This document shows, in pieces, positions 27,671 through 36,165 of a DNA stretch of 64,000 nucleotides. Below the pieces are notes generated by a model, which did no database searches, was not told where the DNA came from, and saw only the letters and a program-made list of their open reading frames with translations. The stretch is from the NCBI RefSeq assembly GCF_900176325.1, contig NZ_FWXK01000001.1:155770-219769 (forward strand). The letters run 5' to 3'. Both the position numbers and the translations under genes were made by a program. The DNA comes from Aerococcus suis. GTDB lineage: Bacteria; Bacillota; Bacilli; Lactobacillales; Aerococcaceae. Each line of letters begins with the position of its first letter. Within the stretch, counting starts at the first letter, position 1.

Positions 27671-27988
27671 TTATGAATTCGTATCTGACAATTCATCGTC
27701 ATAACAATCATATTCGATGGAATCAAATGTTTTACGAATAAAAGCTTGTAATGTCTCTTCAGTTAAGACATCATCCTCACAAGCAATTAAGTAAGCATTC
27801 ATTCCTTCGATAACGATGACATACACTTCAGGGGCGAAATCTTCTTGCTTAACCATCACTCGCCAGCAGTCTAGGTCGCGATATCGCATAAAATACTGAC
27901 AGTCATCATCACTGACTAACTCTGAATCGGCAATCCATTGCGCGATATCAAAATCAAAACCAACATTGCGAATATACTTTATACGCAT
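27671..27988 (-). CDS. Hypothetical acidic protein, 105 residues
   Basis: Not recognised. The protein is rich in Asp and Glu, with no signal peptide or membrane helix, and begins MRIKYIRNVGFDFDIAQWIA. The pattern of alternating hydrophobic residues (VYVIVIEGMNAYLIAC) suggests a small alpha/beta fold. It stands alone between nrdF and rpmB, and no good function can be inferred. The composition matches its neighbours. Confidence 0.6.
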   Translation of the reverse strand: MRIKYIRNVGFDFDIAQWIADSELVSDDDCQYFMRYRDLDCWRVMVKQEDFAPEVYVIVIEGMNAYLIACEDDVLTEETLQAFIRKTFDSIEYDCYDDELSDTNS

Positions 27989-28277
27989 CCCTACACCTAA
28001 CCTTCCTCTTTTTAGTCATCAAAATGACTTTCCTCAAATATAACATATCCCAAATGCGGACTAAAGGTATATTTTTCAGTTTAATAAAACCGATTCCATA
28101 TTGATAGCATCACTGTTACTTACTATTAATTAGATTAGTATGTTTTTAGCAATTATTTGATGATAAACCCTATCAAGTCAACACTTTAGATACAAAGATA
28201 GTATATTAGGCTAGGCTGTGTTCGAAATACTCTTTATTTGCGGTAACGAAAAATTTTTTTGATATGCACAAAAAAAG
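27989..28277. other. Intergenic region without recognised gene
   Basis: AT-rich sequence upstream of the 105-residue gene, up to the rpmB terminator. No further structure was recognised. Confidence 0.5.
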
Positions 28278-28306
28278 ACCACGTCATGACAATGTCATCA
28301 CGTGGT
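28278..28306 (-). terminator. Terminator of rpmB
   Basis: Stem ACCACGT/ACGTGGT extended by imperfect inner pairing; T run on the minus strand. Confidence 0.85.
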
Positions 28307-28333
28307 TTTAATATCTATTGAATAGTGGATGAA

Positions 28334-28522
28334 TTAAACACGTTGTACTTTACCTGATTTTAGGGCACGTGCTGAAACCCAAACACGTTTAGGTTTTCCA
28401 TCAACCATTACACGAACTTTTTGTAAGTTAGCACCGAAAGTACGTTTTGTTGCTTTTACTGAGTGAGAACGGTTGTTACCACTTTTTGCTTTACGTCCTG
28501 TGTAGTAGCATTCTTTTGCCAT
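28334..28522 (-). CDS. rpmB: 50S ribosomal protein L28
   Basis: A 62-residue basic ribosomal protein: [20 protein letters not shown] ... [14 protein letters not shown]. The ATG at 28522 follows GGAGGG at the right distance; a longer frame from 28543 merely includes that site. It has its own terminator. Confidence 0.97.
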   Translation of the reverse strand: MAKECYYTGRKAKSGNNRSHSVKATKRTFGANLQKVRVMVDGKPKRVWVSARALKSGKVQRV

Positions 28523-28600
28523 TTCATTACCCTCCTCTGACATTTTTCATATACTAGACTAGTCTATCAGAATTTTATTTAATACACAAGTATTATTTTG

Positions 28601-29269
28601 TTAATCACGAGATTGAATCACAGCAATCAAGCCGGTTTTAAACGAACCAGACATTTGCGTATGATTCGCTAGAAATTCATTACTAATTAAAGCCATTGGA
28701 TAGCGATACGTTGCGCGATCAAGTGGATAGACCACATCTGTTAATGTGAGTTCTTGGACTGGCGTCATTAAAATAAATGAGAGATACGTCATCTCAGAAA
28801 CTTTATTTACCTGAAATTGGCCAGGTGATAAGAAGTTCACCCAATTTTTAGGATGGATAAGATGAATGTGTTCTAATACGCGTTGATATTCGGGCATAAA
28901 TATCATCCATAAATTACATAATGAATGGTCGACTCGACCGCCTAATGCACCAAGTAAATGATACTCAGCATTAGGGTAATGGTCAATCACCCAATTAAGA
29001 CCTGCTTGCATATCCGTTTCATCCTTCATCGGATTTAAACGAATGACGTCATTCGCATTGTCAACAATATGTTGGTAATCTGTCTCGGAGACAGAATCAA
29101 AATCTCCTAAGGCAAACACCATCGTTTCGTCCATTTCTACGAATCGTTTCGCCCCTAAATCAATGCCGACATAAACTGCTTCGCCGTGCTTGTTATCCAT
29201 AACATCTTCTACATATTGTTTAAAATAAGCCTCATCAAATGGCCCGCTACCTATCATAAAGACTTGCAC
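28601..29269 (-). CDS. thiN: Thiamine pyrophosphokinase
   Basis: Transfers pyrophosphate from ATP to thiamine to make TPP. The 222-residue protein has the family segments VYVGIDLGAKRFVEM, ALGDFDSVS, PMKDETDMQAGLNW, and LLGALGGRVDHSLCNL. The start is a GTG with GAGGG upstream. It follows rpe by 9 bases, the standard rpe-thiN pair. The ThiT-like gene at 42.3 kb could supply its substrate. Confidence 0.94.
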   Translation of the reverse strand: MQVFMIGSGPFDEAYFKQYVEDVMDNKHGEAVYVGIDLGAKRFVEMDETMVFALGDFDSVSETDYQHIVDNANDVIRLNPMKDETDMQAGLNWVIDHYPNAEYHLLGALGGRVDHSLCNLWMIFMPEYQRVLEHIHLIHPKNWVNFLSPGQFQVNKVSEMTYLSFILMTPVQELTLTDVVYPLDRATYRYPMALISNEFLANHTQMSGSFKTGLIAVIQSRD

Positions 29270-29278
29270 AGTATCCCT

Positions 29279-29929
29279 CTATTTCTCTAAATGTCTTAAC
29301 ATCGCAATTGGTCGTTCAACTTCCTTCGCCCCATAAATATATGAGCCTGCGACGAAAGCATTGACACCTTGGTCTAAACATTGTTTCGCCGTATCATCAT
29401 TAATACCACCGTCGACTTCAATTAAGTAATGGTAATCATTTTCTTGGCGATAGGTATTTAAAGCTGCCATTTTATCTAGCGTTTGTTCAATAAATTTTTG
29501 ACCACCAAATCCTGGATTCACGGTCATTACTAATACTAAATCAACGTCTGATAATATCGGTTCAATAAAGCTGACTGGAGTTCCTGGATTAATCGCCACT
29601 CCCGCTTTCATTCCAGCTTGTTTAATCCGTTGAACAAGGGAATGGATATGAGGTGTTGCTTCAGCATGTACTGTCATAATATCAGCACCTGCTTGTTGAT
29701 AGGTGTCAACATAGTCTTCAGGGTTAGCAACCATTAAATGACAATCAAGCGTTAGTTTAGTTTGACCACGTAGAGCCTTAACCACATTAGCACCAAATGT
29801 TAAATTCGGAACAAAATGTCCATCCATAACATCAATATGTACCCAATCAGCACCGGCACGTTCAATTTTTTCGACATCACGTCCAAGTTGTGTAATATCT
29901 GCACTAAGAATTGACGGAGCAATATACAT
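29279..29929 (-). CDS. rpe: Ribulose-phosphate 3-epimerase
   Basis: Interconverts ribulose 5-phosphate and xylulose 5-phosphate in the pentose phosphate pathway. A 216-residue TIM barrel with the signatures ILSADITQLG, HIDVMDGHFVPNLTFG, VMTVNPGFGGQKFI and IEVDGGIND. It lies downstream of rsgA but a strong terminator separates them, so rpe-thiN is probably a separate unit. Confidence 0.97.
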   Translation of the reverse strand: MYIAPSILSADITQLGRDVEKIERAGADWVHIDVMDGHFVPNLTFGANVVKALRGQTKLTLDCHLMVANPEDYVDTYQQAGADIMTVHAEATPHIHSLVQRIKQAGMKAGVAINPGTPVSFIEPILSDVDLVLVMTVNPGFGGQKFIEQTLDKMAALNTYRQENDYHYLIEVDGGINDDTAKQCLDQGVNAFVAGSYIYGAKEVERPIAMLRHLEK

Positions 29930-29986
29930 TGATATAACCTCTTTTCTCTCAATTTTATCTTATGTCAAGCTTACTGGATAATGAAA

Positions 29987-30018
29987 AACTGGTCAACGCC
30001 AATTTGCGTTGACCAGTT
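29987..30018 (-). terminator. Terminator of the priA-rsgA operon
   Basis: Perfect 13-base arms AACTGGTCAACGC/GCGTTGACCAGTT and a T run on the minus strand. Confidence 0.9.
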
Positions 30019-30023
30019 CATTA

Positions 30024-30926
30024 CTAGCATTTTTTTCGTTTATAGTGCGGTTTCGCATCGGCTATTTCGTGATACATTTGAACGTAAGAATCATAACGTT
30101 GTTGACTAATATGGCCAGTCTCGACAGCTGCTTTAACCACACATTGAGGTTCATGTTGGTGTGTACACTGTCTAAACTTACATTGGCCTTTGAGTGCCAA
30201 CATCTCAGGAAAATAGCTATCCAAGTCTTCTTTAGGGATATAATCAATAGCGATATTTGAAAAACCTGGGGTATCGGCAACTTTCCCACCAAACACATCA
30301 TGTAATTCAGTATGCCGTGTCGTATGTTTGCCACGTCCCAACGATTGTGACACTTCAGCGGTTTCAATCACACGTTCAGGTAATAGTTCATTCAATAACG
30401 TACTCTTTCCGACTCCTGACTGACCAACTGCAACTACCGTTTTATTTTGAATGAGAGTCGCCAATTGTTCTGCCTTGCCAGTTAATTCTGTATTTAAGAA
30501 AACGGTATAGCCAATTTGTTGATAAAGACTAATTAAATCAACTAACTCTTCGCGTTCTTGAGCCGATAATAAATCGACTTTTGATAAGTATAAAATGGGT
30601 TGAATCCCAAGACTTTCTAAATAAACTAAGTAACGATCAATTAATTTCGGTGAAATTTTAGGTTCAGCCACTGATGCGACTAAGAACGCCAAATCGACAT
30701 TCGCAACAGGCGGACGAATCATATCATTTTTGCGTGGATTAATGGCTGTTAAAATGCCTTCGTCAGGATTAGTTGTCGTAAAATTGACCCAATCCCCAAC
30801 GAGTGGGGTCGTATCCGTGTTACGAAATTGACCACGCCCTCTCGTTTGATAGACATGGTGCGTTTCAGATTCTTCGACATAATAAAACCCACTTAATGCT
30901 TTCACAATTTGACCGGTTAATTCCAT
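30024..30926 (-). CDS. rsgA: Ribosome small-subunit-dependent GTPase A
   Basis: Circularly permuted GTPase that checks late maturation of the 30S subunit. A 300-residue protein with an OB-fold N-terminus, the order G4 (SKVDLL), G1 (GQSGVGKSTL), G3 (DTPGFS), and a C-terminal zinc cluster (C...CTHQHEPQC). Its ATG overlaps the kinase stop codon (TAATG), so the genes are translationally coupled. Confidence 0.96.
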   Translation of the reverse strand: MELTGQIVKALSGFYYVEESETHHVYQTRGRGQFRNTDTTPLVGDWVNFTTTNPDEGILTAINPRKNDMIRPPVANVDLAFLVASVAEPKISPKLIDRYLVYLESLGIQPILYLSKVDLLSAQEREELVDLISLYQQIGYTVFLNTELTGKAEQLATLIQNKTVVAVGQSGVGKSTLLNELLPERVIETAEVSQSLGRGKHTTRHTELHDVFGGKVADTPGFSNIAIDYIPKEDLDSYFPEMLALKGQCKFRQCTHQHEPQCVVKAAVETGHISQQRYDSYVQMYHEIADAKPHYKRKKC

Positions 30927-33025
30927 TATTCACTCACCTGCGTTTCATCAATGACTTCACCATCTCGAACCACTTTATAACGCGCACTATCGCCTTCACG
31001 CGTTGTAAATTCTAAATTATATTCCCGATTTTTTGAAATCGTGAATGTATCAACCGGACTCGAATAATCATTATTTAAATCTTGAACAAAGATTTCAATC
31101 GTATTTTCTTTCGATTGACTTGATGAGGAGGAAGATTCGGACTCATCATCTTCGTCATCGTTGGTATCTTCATCATTATTTTCCGGCTCTTTATATTCAA
31201 TTTGGATGGATTTATTGAACGTCGTTGTTTTTGGTCCGCTAGATAAGACAACATTTAATTTATCACCGACAATAAAAGTATCTCCCGCATTAATGCTTTG
31301 TGATAAGACGCCGCCTTGGGGAACCGAATCGTTGTTTTCTTCAGAGAAACTAACAGTAACTCCTGCATTCGCTGCCCATTGTTCAATTCCAGCACGATTT
31401 AAATCACTTAAATCAGGCATAGTAAAGCGTTCAACCCCTAAACTGACGGTAAAGGTCATCGTGGATTCTTTGGGAATCACTTCTTCTTCGGGAGCGATAC
31501 TTTGAGCGATAATTTGACCTTCCGGAACCGAATCGCTATATTCTTCGACTTTTTCAACGGTAAAGCCTTTATCAGCGAGTTCTTTTTGCGCATTTTTATA
31601 TTCTTTACCTGTATAGTCTTTGATTTGATAAGGCTCTGGTCCCTTACTTAATTCTAAATCAATTTCAGCATTTTTTCTGGTTTTACTATTCGGATGCGGA
31701 TTGGTATCCACAATACGGCCATCGTCCACATCATCTGAAAAGACTTCTTCAACGTCCCCCACCGTTAACCCTGCTTGTTGCAAGGTGAGTTCTGCTTCTC
31801 GCTGCGTCATATTTCTTAAGTCAGGCAAGTCAACTTGACGACTCCGATTAAACAAGAAAGCACCAACAACCAATAACACAATCAGAAGGGGTAATAAAAT
31901 CATGATCCACTTCTTACGTTTGCGTTTCTTCTCAGCTGGTGTATCGCTAATATGGATGCCCTCTTTTAACGGTTTCTCCTCTTCTGGCTCCACTTCCGCC
32001 GCTTCAGCTGTTGTTTCTTTCATCGGAATCGGGGCAACTGGCGTCACTTGCGTTTCTTCTTCGCTTTTAGCATCGCGTTCCTTACCAGCAGCCATTGCCT
32101 GATATTCATCCGTATATTTTAATTTTTCTTCAATTTCATCTTTAGCCATTGCGATGGTCGCATGTTGCATCCCCATCGGAATAAATTCTGGTTCTGACTG
32201 CCGTTTCTCATCAAAAACTGTGGCTAAATCATCATACATTTCATTACAATCATCATAACGGTCTTTCGCATCTTTGGCAGTCGCTTTTTTGACGACATTA
32301 ATTAATGGCTGACTCGCATCCTCACGATAAGTTGAAATATCCGGTAGCGGTTCTTGAAAATGTTTTAGCGCAATACTAACAGCGGACTCCCCATCAAAAG
32401 GCACACGTCCAGTTATCATTTCATATAACACAATCCCTAAGGAATAAATATCCGATTGATTGGTTGCGAGACTTCCACGTGCTTGTTCAGGAGATAAATA
32501 GTGCACCGAACCAATAATCGTATTAGTTTGTGTAATCGCCGTTTCGGTACTCACTACCGCAATCCCAAAGTCCATAATAATGACGGTATCATCAGGTTTG
32601 ACCATAATATTTTGTGGTTTTAAATCGCGATGAATAATACCTACTTCATGAGCTGTCTGCATACCAGAAATAATTTGTAGCATAATATGTTGAATTTCAT
32701 GTAGGGGAATCGGATGATTTTGTTTAATGTATTCTTTTAAGTCAATCCCTTCAACATATTCCATGACAATAAACTTGCCTTCAATATCCTCACCAATGTC
32801 ATAAATAGCTACAATATTGGGATGATTTAACTCAGAAATTGATAATGCTTCGCGTTCAAAACGACGTACCGCATCACTTTGATTATTATTTCCAAGACTT
32901 AAAAATTTAATGGCTACTTGGCGTTCCAATATTGGATCGTACGCTAAGTAAACATTAGCCATTCCTCCTGAACCAATATGACGAATGATTTCATAACGTT
33001 CATCAATAATTTGGCCCGTTCTCAT
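30926..33025 (-). CDS. prkC: PASTA-domain serine/threonine protein kinase (PrkC/StkP)
   Basis: Membrane kinase that senses cell-wall fragments and controls division and wall synthesis. The N-terminal Hanks-type kinase shows GSGGMANVYLA (from residue 18), the catalytic Lys in VAIKF, HRDLKPQNIM and DFG. A single membrane helix sits near residues 375-395. Three PASTA domains follow (starting VDLPDLRNM, YQIKDYTGKEY, FTMPDLSDL). The last ~90 residues are Ser/Glu-rich plus a short beta-rich end. It overlaps the phosphatase gene by 4 bases, and the pair forms a phosphorylation switch. Confidence 0.96.
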   Translation of the reverse strand: MRTGQIIDERYEIIRHIGSGGMANVYLAYDPILERQVAIKFLSLGNNNQSDAVRRFEREALSISELNHPNIVAIYDIGEDIEGKFIVMEYVEGIDLKEYIKQNHPIPLHEIQHIMLQIISGMQTAHEVGIIHRDLKPQNIMVKPDDTVIIMDFGIAVVSTETAITQTNTIIGSVHYLSPEQARGSLATNQSDIYSLGIVLYEMITGRVPFDGESAVSIALKHFQEPLPDISTYREDASQPLINVVKKATAKDAKDRYDDCNEMYDDLATVFDEKRQSEPEFIPMGMQHATIAMAKDEIEEKLKYTDEYQAMAAGKERDAKSEEETQVTPVAPIPMKETTAEAAEVEPEEEKPLKEGIHISDTPAEKKRKRKKWIMILLPLLIVLLVVGAFLFNRSRQVDLPDLRNMTQREAELTLQQAGLTVGDVEEVFSDDVDDGRIVDTNPHPNSKTRKNAEIDLELSKGPEPYQIKDYTGKEYKNAQKELADKGFTVEKVEEYSDSVPEGQIIAQSIAPEEEVIPKESTMTFTVSLGVERFTMPDLSDLNRAGIEQWAANAGVTVSFSEENNDSVPQGGVLSQSINAGDTFIVGDKLNVVLSSGPKTTTFNKSIQIEYKEPENNDEDTNDDEDDESESSSSSSQSKENTIEIFVQDLNNDYSSPVDTFTISKNREYNLEFTTREGDSARYKVVRDGEVIDETQVSE

Positions 33026-33768
33026 CCAATATCGCTCCCTTCTATTTGTGCAAGGATAACCGAAATATTATCTTTGCCACCAGAAGCATTAGCCGCTGAA
33101 ATCAAAGCTTCAGCCGCCTCTTCCAAGGTCGTTGCTTGGTTAAACACCTCTATCGCTTCTGTCGCTGGAATCATATCGGTTAACCCATCGGAACAAATTA
33201 GTAAAACATCTTCTAACTCTAGTGGTAAAATTTGAGTTTCAATATTTACCGTTTGATCAGTTCCAATCGCACGAGTCACAATGTTTCGTTGCGGGTGGGT
33301 TTGAGCTTCTTCTTCAGTAATGACTTGGGAATCCACCAATTCTTGAACGAATGAATGGTCTTTGGTTACTTGTTCAATCAAGCGATTTTTTATTTGATAA
33401 ACACGACTATCGCCAACGTGAGCAATCAATGCTTGTCCGTCTAAAACAACCACAGCAATCAAAGTCGTTCCCATACCTTGCAAGCCTAGATATTGTTGCC
33501 CTTTTTCATACACACGCGTATTCGCTTGCGATATCATATCAACCATCCAGTCCATCACGAACTGGCTATCGGTCATTGCTTCGGTTTGCTCCCACGCATG
33601 CCCAATATGGAATAATGCCATCTCGGATGCGACATCACCCGCATTATGGCCTCCCATACCATCACATAGAACTAATAATTGTAACTGATCTTGATTATTG
33701 AATACACCCACTTGGTCTTGATTCGTTTGTCTTTTTGCTCCTACATCTGTCAACTGAGCTATTTTCAT
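33022..33768 (-). CDS. prpC: PP2C-type protein phosphatase (PrpC/Stp)
   Basis: Removes phosphate from targets of the neighbouring Ser/Thr kinase. The 248-residue PP2C domain has the metal-binding motifs DVGAKRQTNQDQ, VLCDGMGGHNAGDVAS, AHVGDSRVY and LLICSDGLTD. Its stop overlaps the kinase start (ATGA), which points to translational coupling. Confidence 0.96.
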   Translation of the reverse strand: MKIAQLTDVGAKRQTNQDQVGVFNNQDQLQLLVLCDGMGGHNAGDVASEMALFHIGHAWEQTEAMTDSQFVMDWMVDMISQANTRVYEKGQQYLGLQGMGTTLIAVVVLDGQALIAHVGDSRVYQIKNRLIEQVTKDHSFVQELVDSQVITEEEAQTHPQRNIVTRAIGTDQTVNIETQILPLELEDVLLICSDGLTDMIPATEAIEVFNQATTLEEAAEALISAANASGGKDNISVILAQIEGSDIG

Positions 33769-33780
33769 TTTATCACATCC

Positions 33781-35184
33781 TTAGTTTTCTTTCTCGAACC
33801 GTGCAATGAAAAAGCCATCACTTTGAAACATATCGGGAAGAATCTCAATAGTTCCTTGTGAGGTTTGCGCTTGATCGAGTAATTGTTGTCGACCACTTAT
33901 CGACGTTATCATTAATTCTGGATGATTGTCGAGTAGTTGTTCTACGACCGCTTGATTTTCCTCATTCGTAATCGTACAAGTTGAGTATACCAATACCCCA
34001 CCTGGTTTTAAAACAGAAACCGCATCATTCAAAATGTCTTTTTGAATCGCTTGTAAAGACGTTAAATCTTGTAACGATTTATGATATTTCGTATCCGGCT
34101 TCCGTCTAAACAGGCCAACACCAGAGCATGGGGCATCAATTAAAATACGATCAAAGGTTTCTTTGGCGTAGGTTTGACTAAGCTTCGTGGCATCCCCGAC
34201 TTTAACCGTTACTTGTTTAGCAACATTCATCCGGTCAATATTATCATTTATTTTGTTTAATTTGTTTTCCTGAATATCTTGACTAATGACGTGGCCATTA
34301 GGAGCCACTTTTTCGGCTAATTGGACGGTTTTTCCTCCTGGAGCAGCACAAGCATCTAACACTTTATCGCCTGGTTGCGCATCTAAGGCAACTGCCGCTA
34401 ATTGTGCTGAAGCATCCTGAATCGTTAACTCGCCATTTTTAAACGCTTGGGTATGAACAGGGGTCCCATTTGTCACTTGATACGCGTGAGGAGTTATCGA
34501 ACTTGCCTCTACATTAAGCCCTTCTGCTGTTAACGCTCCAACAATCTCTGTTTCTCTATCAATCGCATGGTCACTGATACGAATAGTCATTGACGCCCGC
34601 TGATTAAAAGACTGAGCGAGTTTTTCTGTTCGCTCTTTGCCAAATCGTTGATTGAAATAAGTTACCCATACTTTAGGCAGACTATATTGCTGGCTAATTC
34701 GCTCTTCCCATGGGAGAGATTGAAACTGTTGATATAACGCATCTAAATTAGGAACTTCTCGTAAAACATTTCGCAACACACCATTCGTGAAGCGACTGAG
34801 TGACTGATTTCCTCTTTTTTTAGTAATGCGAACGGCTTCGTCAACTAGGGCATAATCAGGAATTTGAGATAAATAATAATGTTGGTATAAACTCACCAAT
34901 AATAATGCCCATAACCATTTTTTTACCCGATTAGCTCTTTTGACATGTTGGCGTAGCAAGGCATCAATCGTTAAATAATGTTGAACCGTCCCATAAATTA
35001 ATTCGGTTAACAATTTACGGTCAGCTTCACTCAATGAGTGAGTGGTTAACACGTCACTCACTGTCTCATGAATGAATGCTTCTTTAAAAAGAATGCGTTG
35101 AACACTTTCCATCGCTAACCAGCGAACGGATTCCTTTAATGGTCGATTATTTGGCTGCTTGGTTGCTGAATTGGTCCCCGACAT
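33781..35184 (-). CDS. rsmB: 16S rRNA (cytosine-967-C5)-methyltransferase
   Basis: SAM-dependent rRNA methyltransferase. The N-terminal NusB-like domain is followed by the catalytic domain with DACAAPGGKTVQLAEK (SAM site), DAPCSGVGLFRRKPD (catalytic Cys) and YSTCTITNEEN (second Cys). About 467 residues from the ATG at 35184; frames from 35223 also exist. The 5' end overlaps fmt by 38 bases in another frame. Confidence 0.94.
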   Translation of the reverse strand: MSGTNSATKQPNNRPLKESVRWLAMESVQRILFKEAFIHETVSDVLTTHSLSEADRKLLTELIYGTVQHYLTIDALLRQHVKRANRVKKWLWALLLVSLYQHYYLSQIPDYALVDEAVRITKKRGNQSLSRFTNGVLRNVLREVPNLDALYQQFQSLPWEERISQQYSLPKVWVTYFNQRFGKERTEKLAQSFNQRASMTIRISDHAIDRETEIVGALTAEGLNVEASSITPHAYQVTNGTPVHTQAFKNGELTIQDASAQLAAVALDAQPGDKVLDACAAPGGKTVQLAEKVAPNGHVISQDIQENKLNKINDNIDRMNVAKQVTVKVGDATKLSQTYAKETFDRILIDAPCSGVGLFRRKPDTKYHKSLQDLTSLQAIQKDILNDAVSVLKPGGVLVYSTCTITNEENQAVVEQLLDNHPELMITSISGRQQLLDQAQTSQGTIEILPDMFQSDGFFIARFEKEN

Positions 35185-36112
35185 GAACTCCCCCACTTCC
35201 TCCATTAATAAAGCTTGCAACATCCATCGCTTTCTTACCAGCGGGTTGAAGTTCCGTTAACGCTAATACAGTCCCTTCACCACATGCGACTTGGAATTGC
35301 GCTGGTTTCTTTTGAATAGTAATCACTGTCCCTGGTGCTTTATCAGTCGTAGCATCCATCACTTGGCTCCGCCATAATTTCCAACGATCACCATTCATAA
35401 ACGTGTGAGCAACTGGCCAGCTATTCATGGCACGAATATGATTATGAATTTGAGTAGCTGATTGGGTCCAATCAATTTGTTCTTGCTCACGAGTAATATT
35501 AGGAGAAACAATGGCTAAGTGATGGTCTTGAGGAATTTCTTCAATCGTACCAGCAAAAAATTCAGGTAGTGTATCAATCAGTAAATCTCTACCTAATTGA
35601 CTTAAATCAGCGAATAATTCTTCCACAATCGCTTCGGTACTAATTGGAAATTCGCGAACGGCAATAATATCTCCGGCATCCATTTCTTTGACCATGCGCA
35701 TAATCGTCACCCCTGTTTTTTGGTCACCATTCCAAAGGGCATAATGGACGGGTGCGCCACCACGATATTTAGGTAATAAGCTTGCATGAACATTAATCGC
35801 CCCATAAGTCGGCAGTTGCAGTAGCCGCTCTGGTAAAAATTGACCATACGCAGCTGTAATAATTAAGTCAATGTCTTCAGCTAATAAGTCAGCCACTTCT
35901 TTATCTTTTCCAATGACTTCCGGTTGATAAACGGGAAGATCATGGGCTAGTGCTACCTCTTTAACTGGTGTCGGTTTTAACCGTCTTTTACGACCGACTG
36001 GGCGATCGGGTTGTGTAACCACTCCAACGATTTGATAATCTTCCTGATTAATTAATGCTTCTAAAATAGGAACAGCAAAATCTGGTGTCCCCATGAAAAC
36101 AATTTTTTTCAT
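35147..36112 (-). CDS. fmt: Methionyl-tRNA formyltransferase
   Basis: Formylates initiator Met-tRNA using 10-formyl-THF. The 321-residue protein begins MKKIVFMGTPDFAVPILEAL and has NVHASLLPKYRGGAPVHYAL with the catalytic Asn/His and GVTIMRMVKEMDAGDI. It lies between priA and rsmB, the usual order. Confidence 0.97.
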   Translation of the reverse strand: MKKIVFMGTPDFAVPILEALINQEDYQIVGVVTQPDRPVGRKRRLKPTPVKEVALAHDLPVYQPEVIGKDKEVADLLAEDIDLIITAAYGQFLPERLLQLPTYGAINVHASLLPKYRGGAPVHYALWNGDQKTGVTIMRMVKEMDAGDIIAVREFPISTEAIVEELFADLSQLGRDLLIDTLPEFFAGTIEEIPQDHHLAIVSPNITREQEQIDWTQSATQIHNHIRAMNSWPVAHTFMNGDRWKLWRSQVMDATTDKAPGTVITIQKKPAQFQVACGEGTVLALTELQPAGKKAMDVASFINGGSGGVHVGDQFSNQAAK

Positions 36113-36165
36113 GTTAAAACTCCTCTATTCTAACTTCCTTATCAGTCAACTGAGCACTTATCACA

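Noticed and set aside
35147..35223. Frameshift or fusion between fmt and rsmB
   Set aside because: Both genes have intact domains; the overlap of frames is short and a normal operon overlap.
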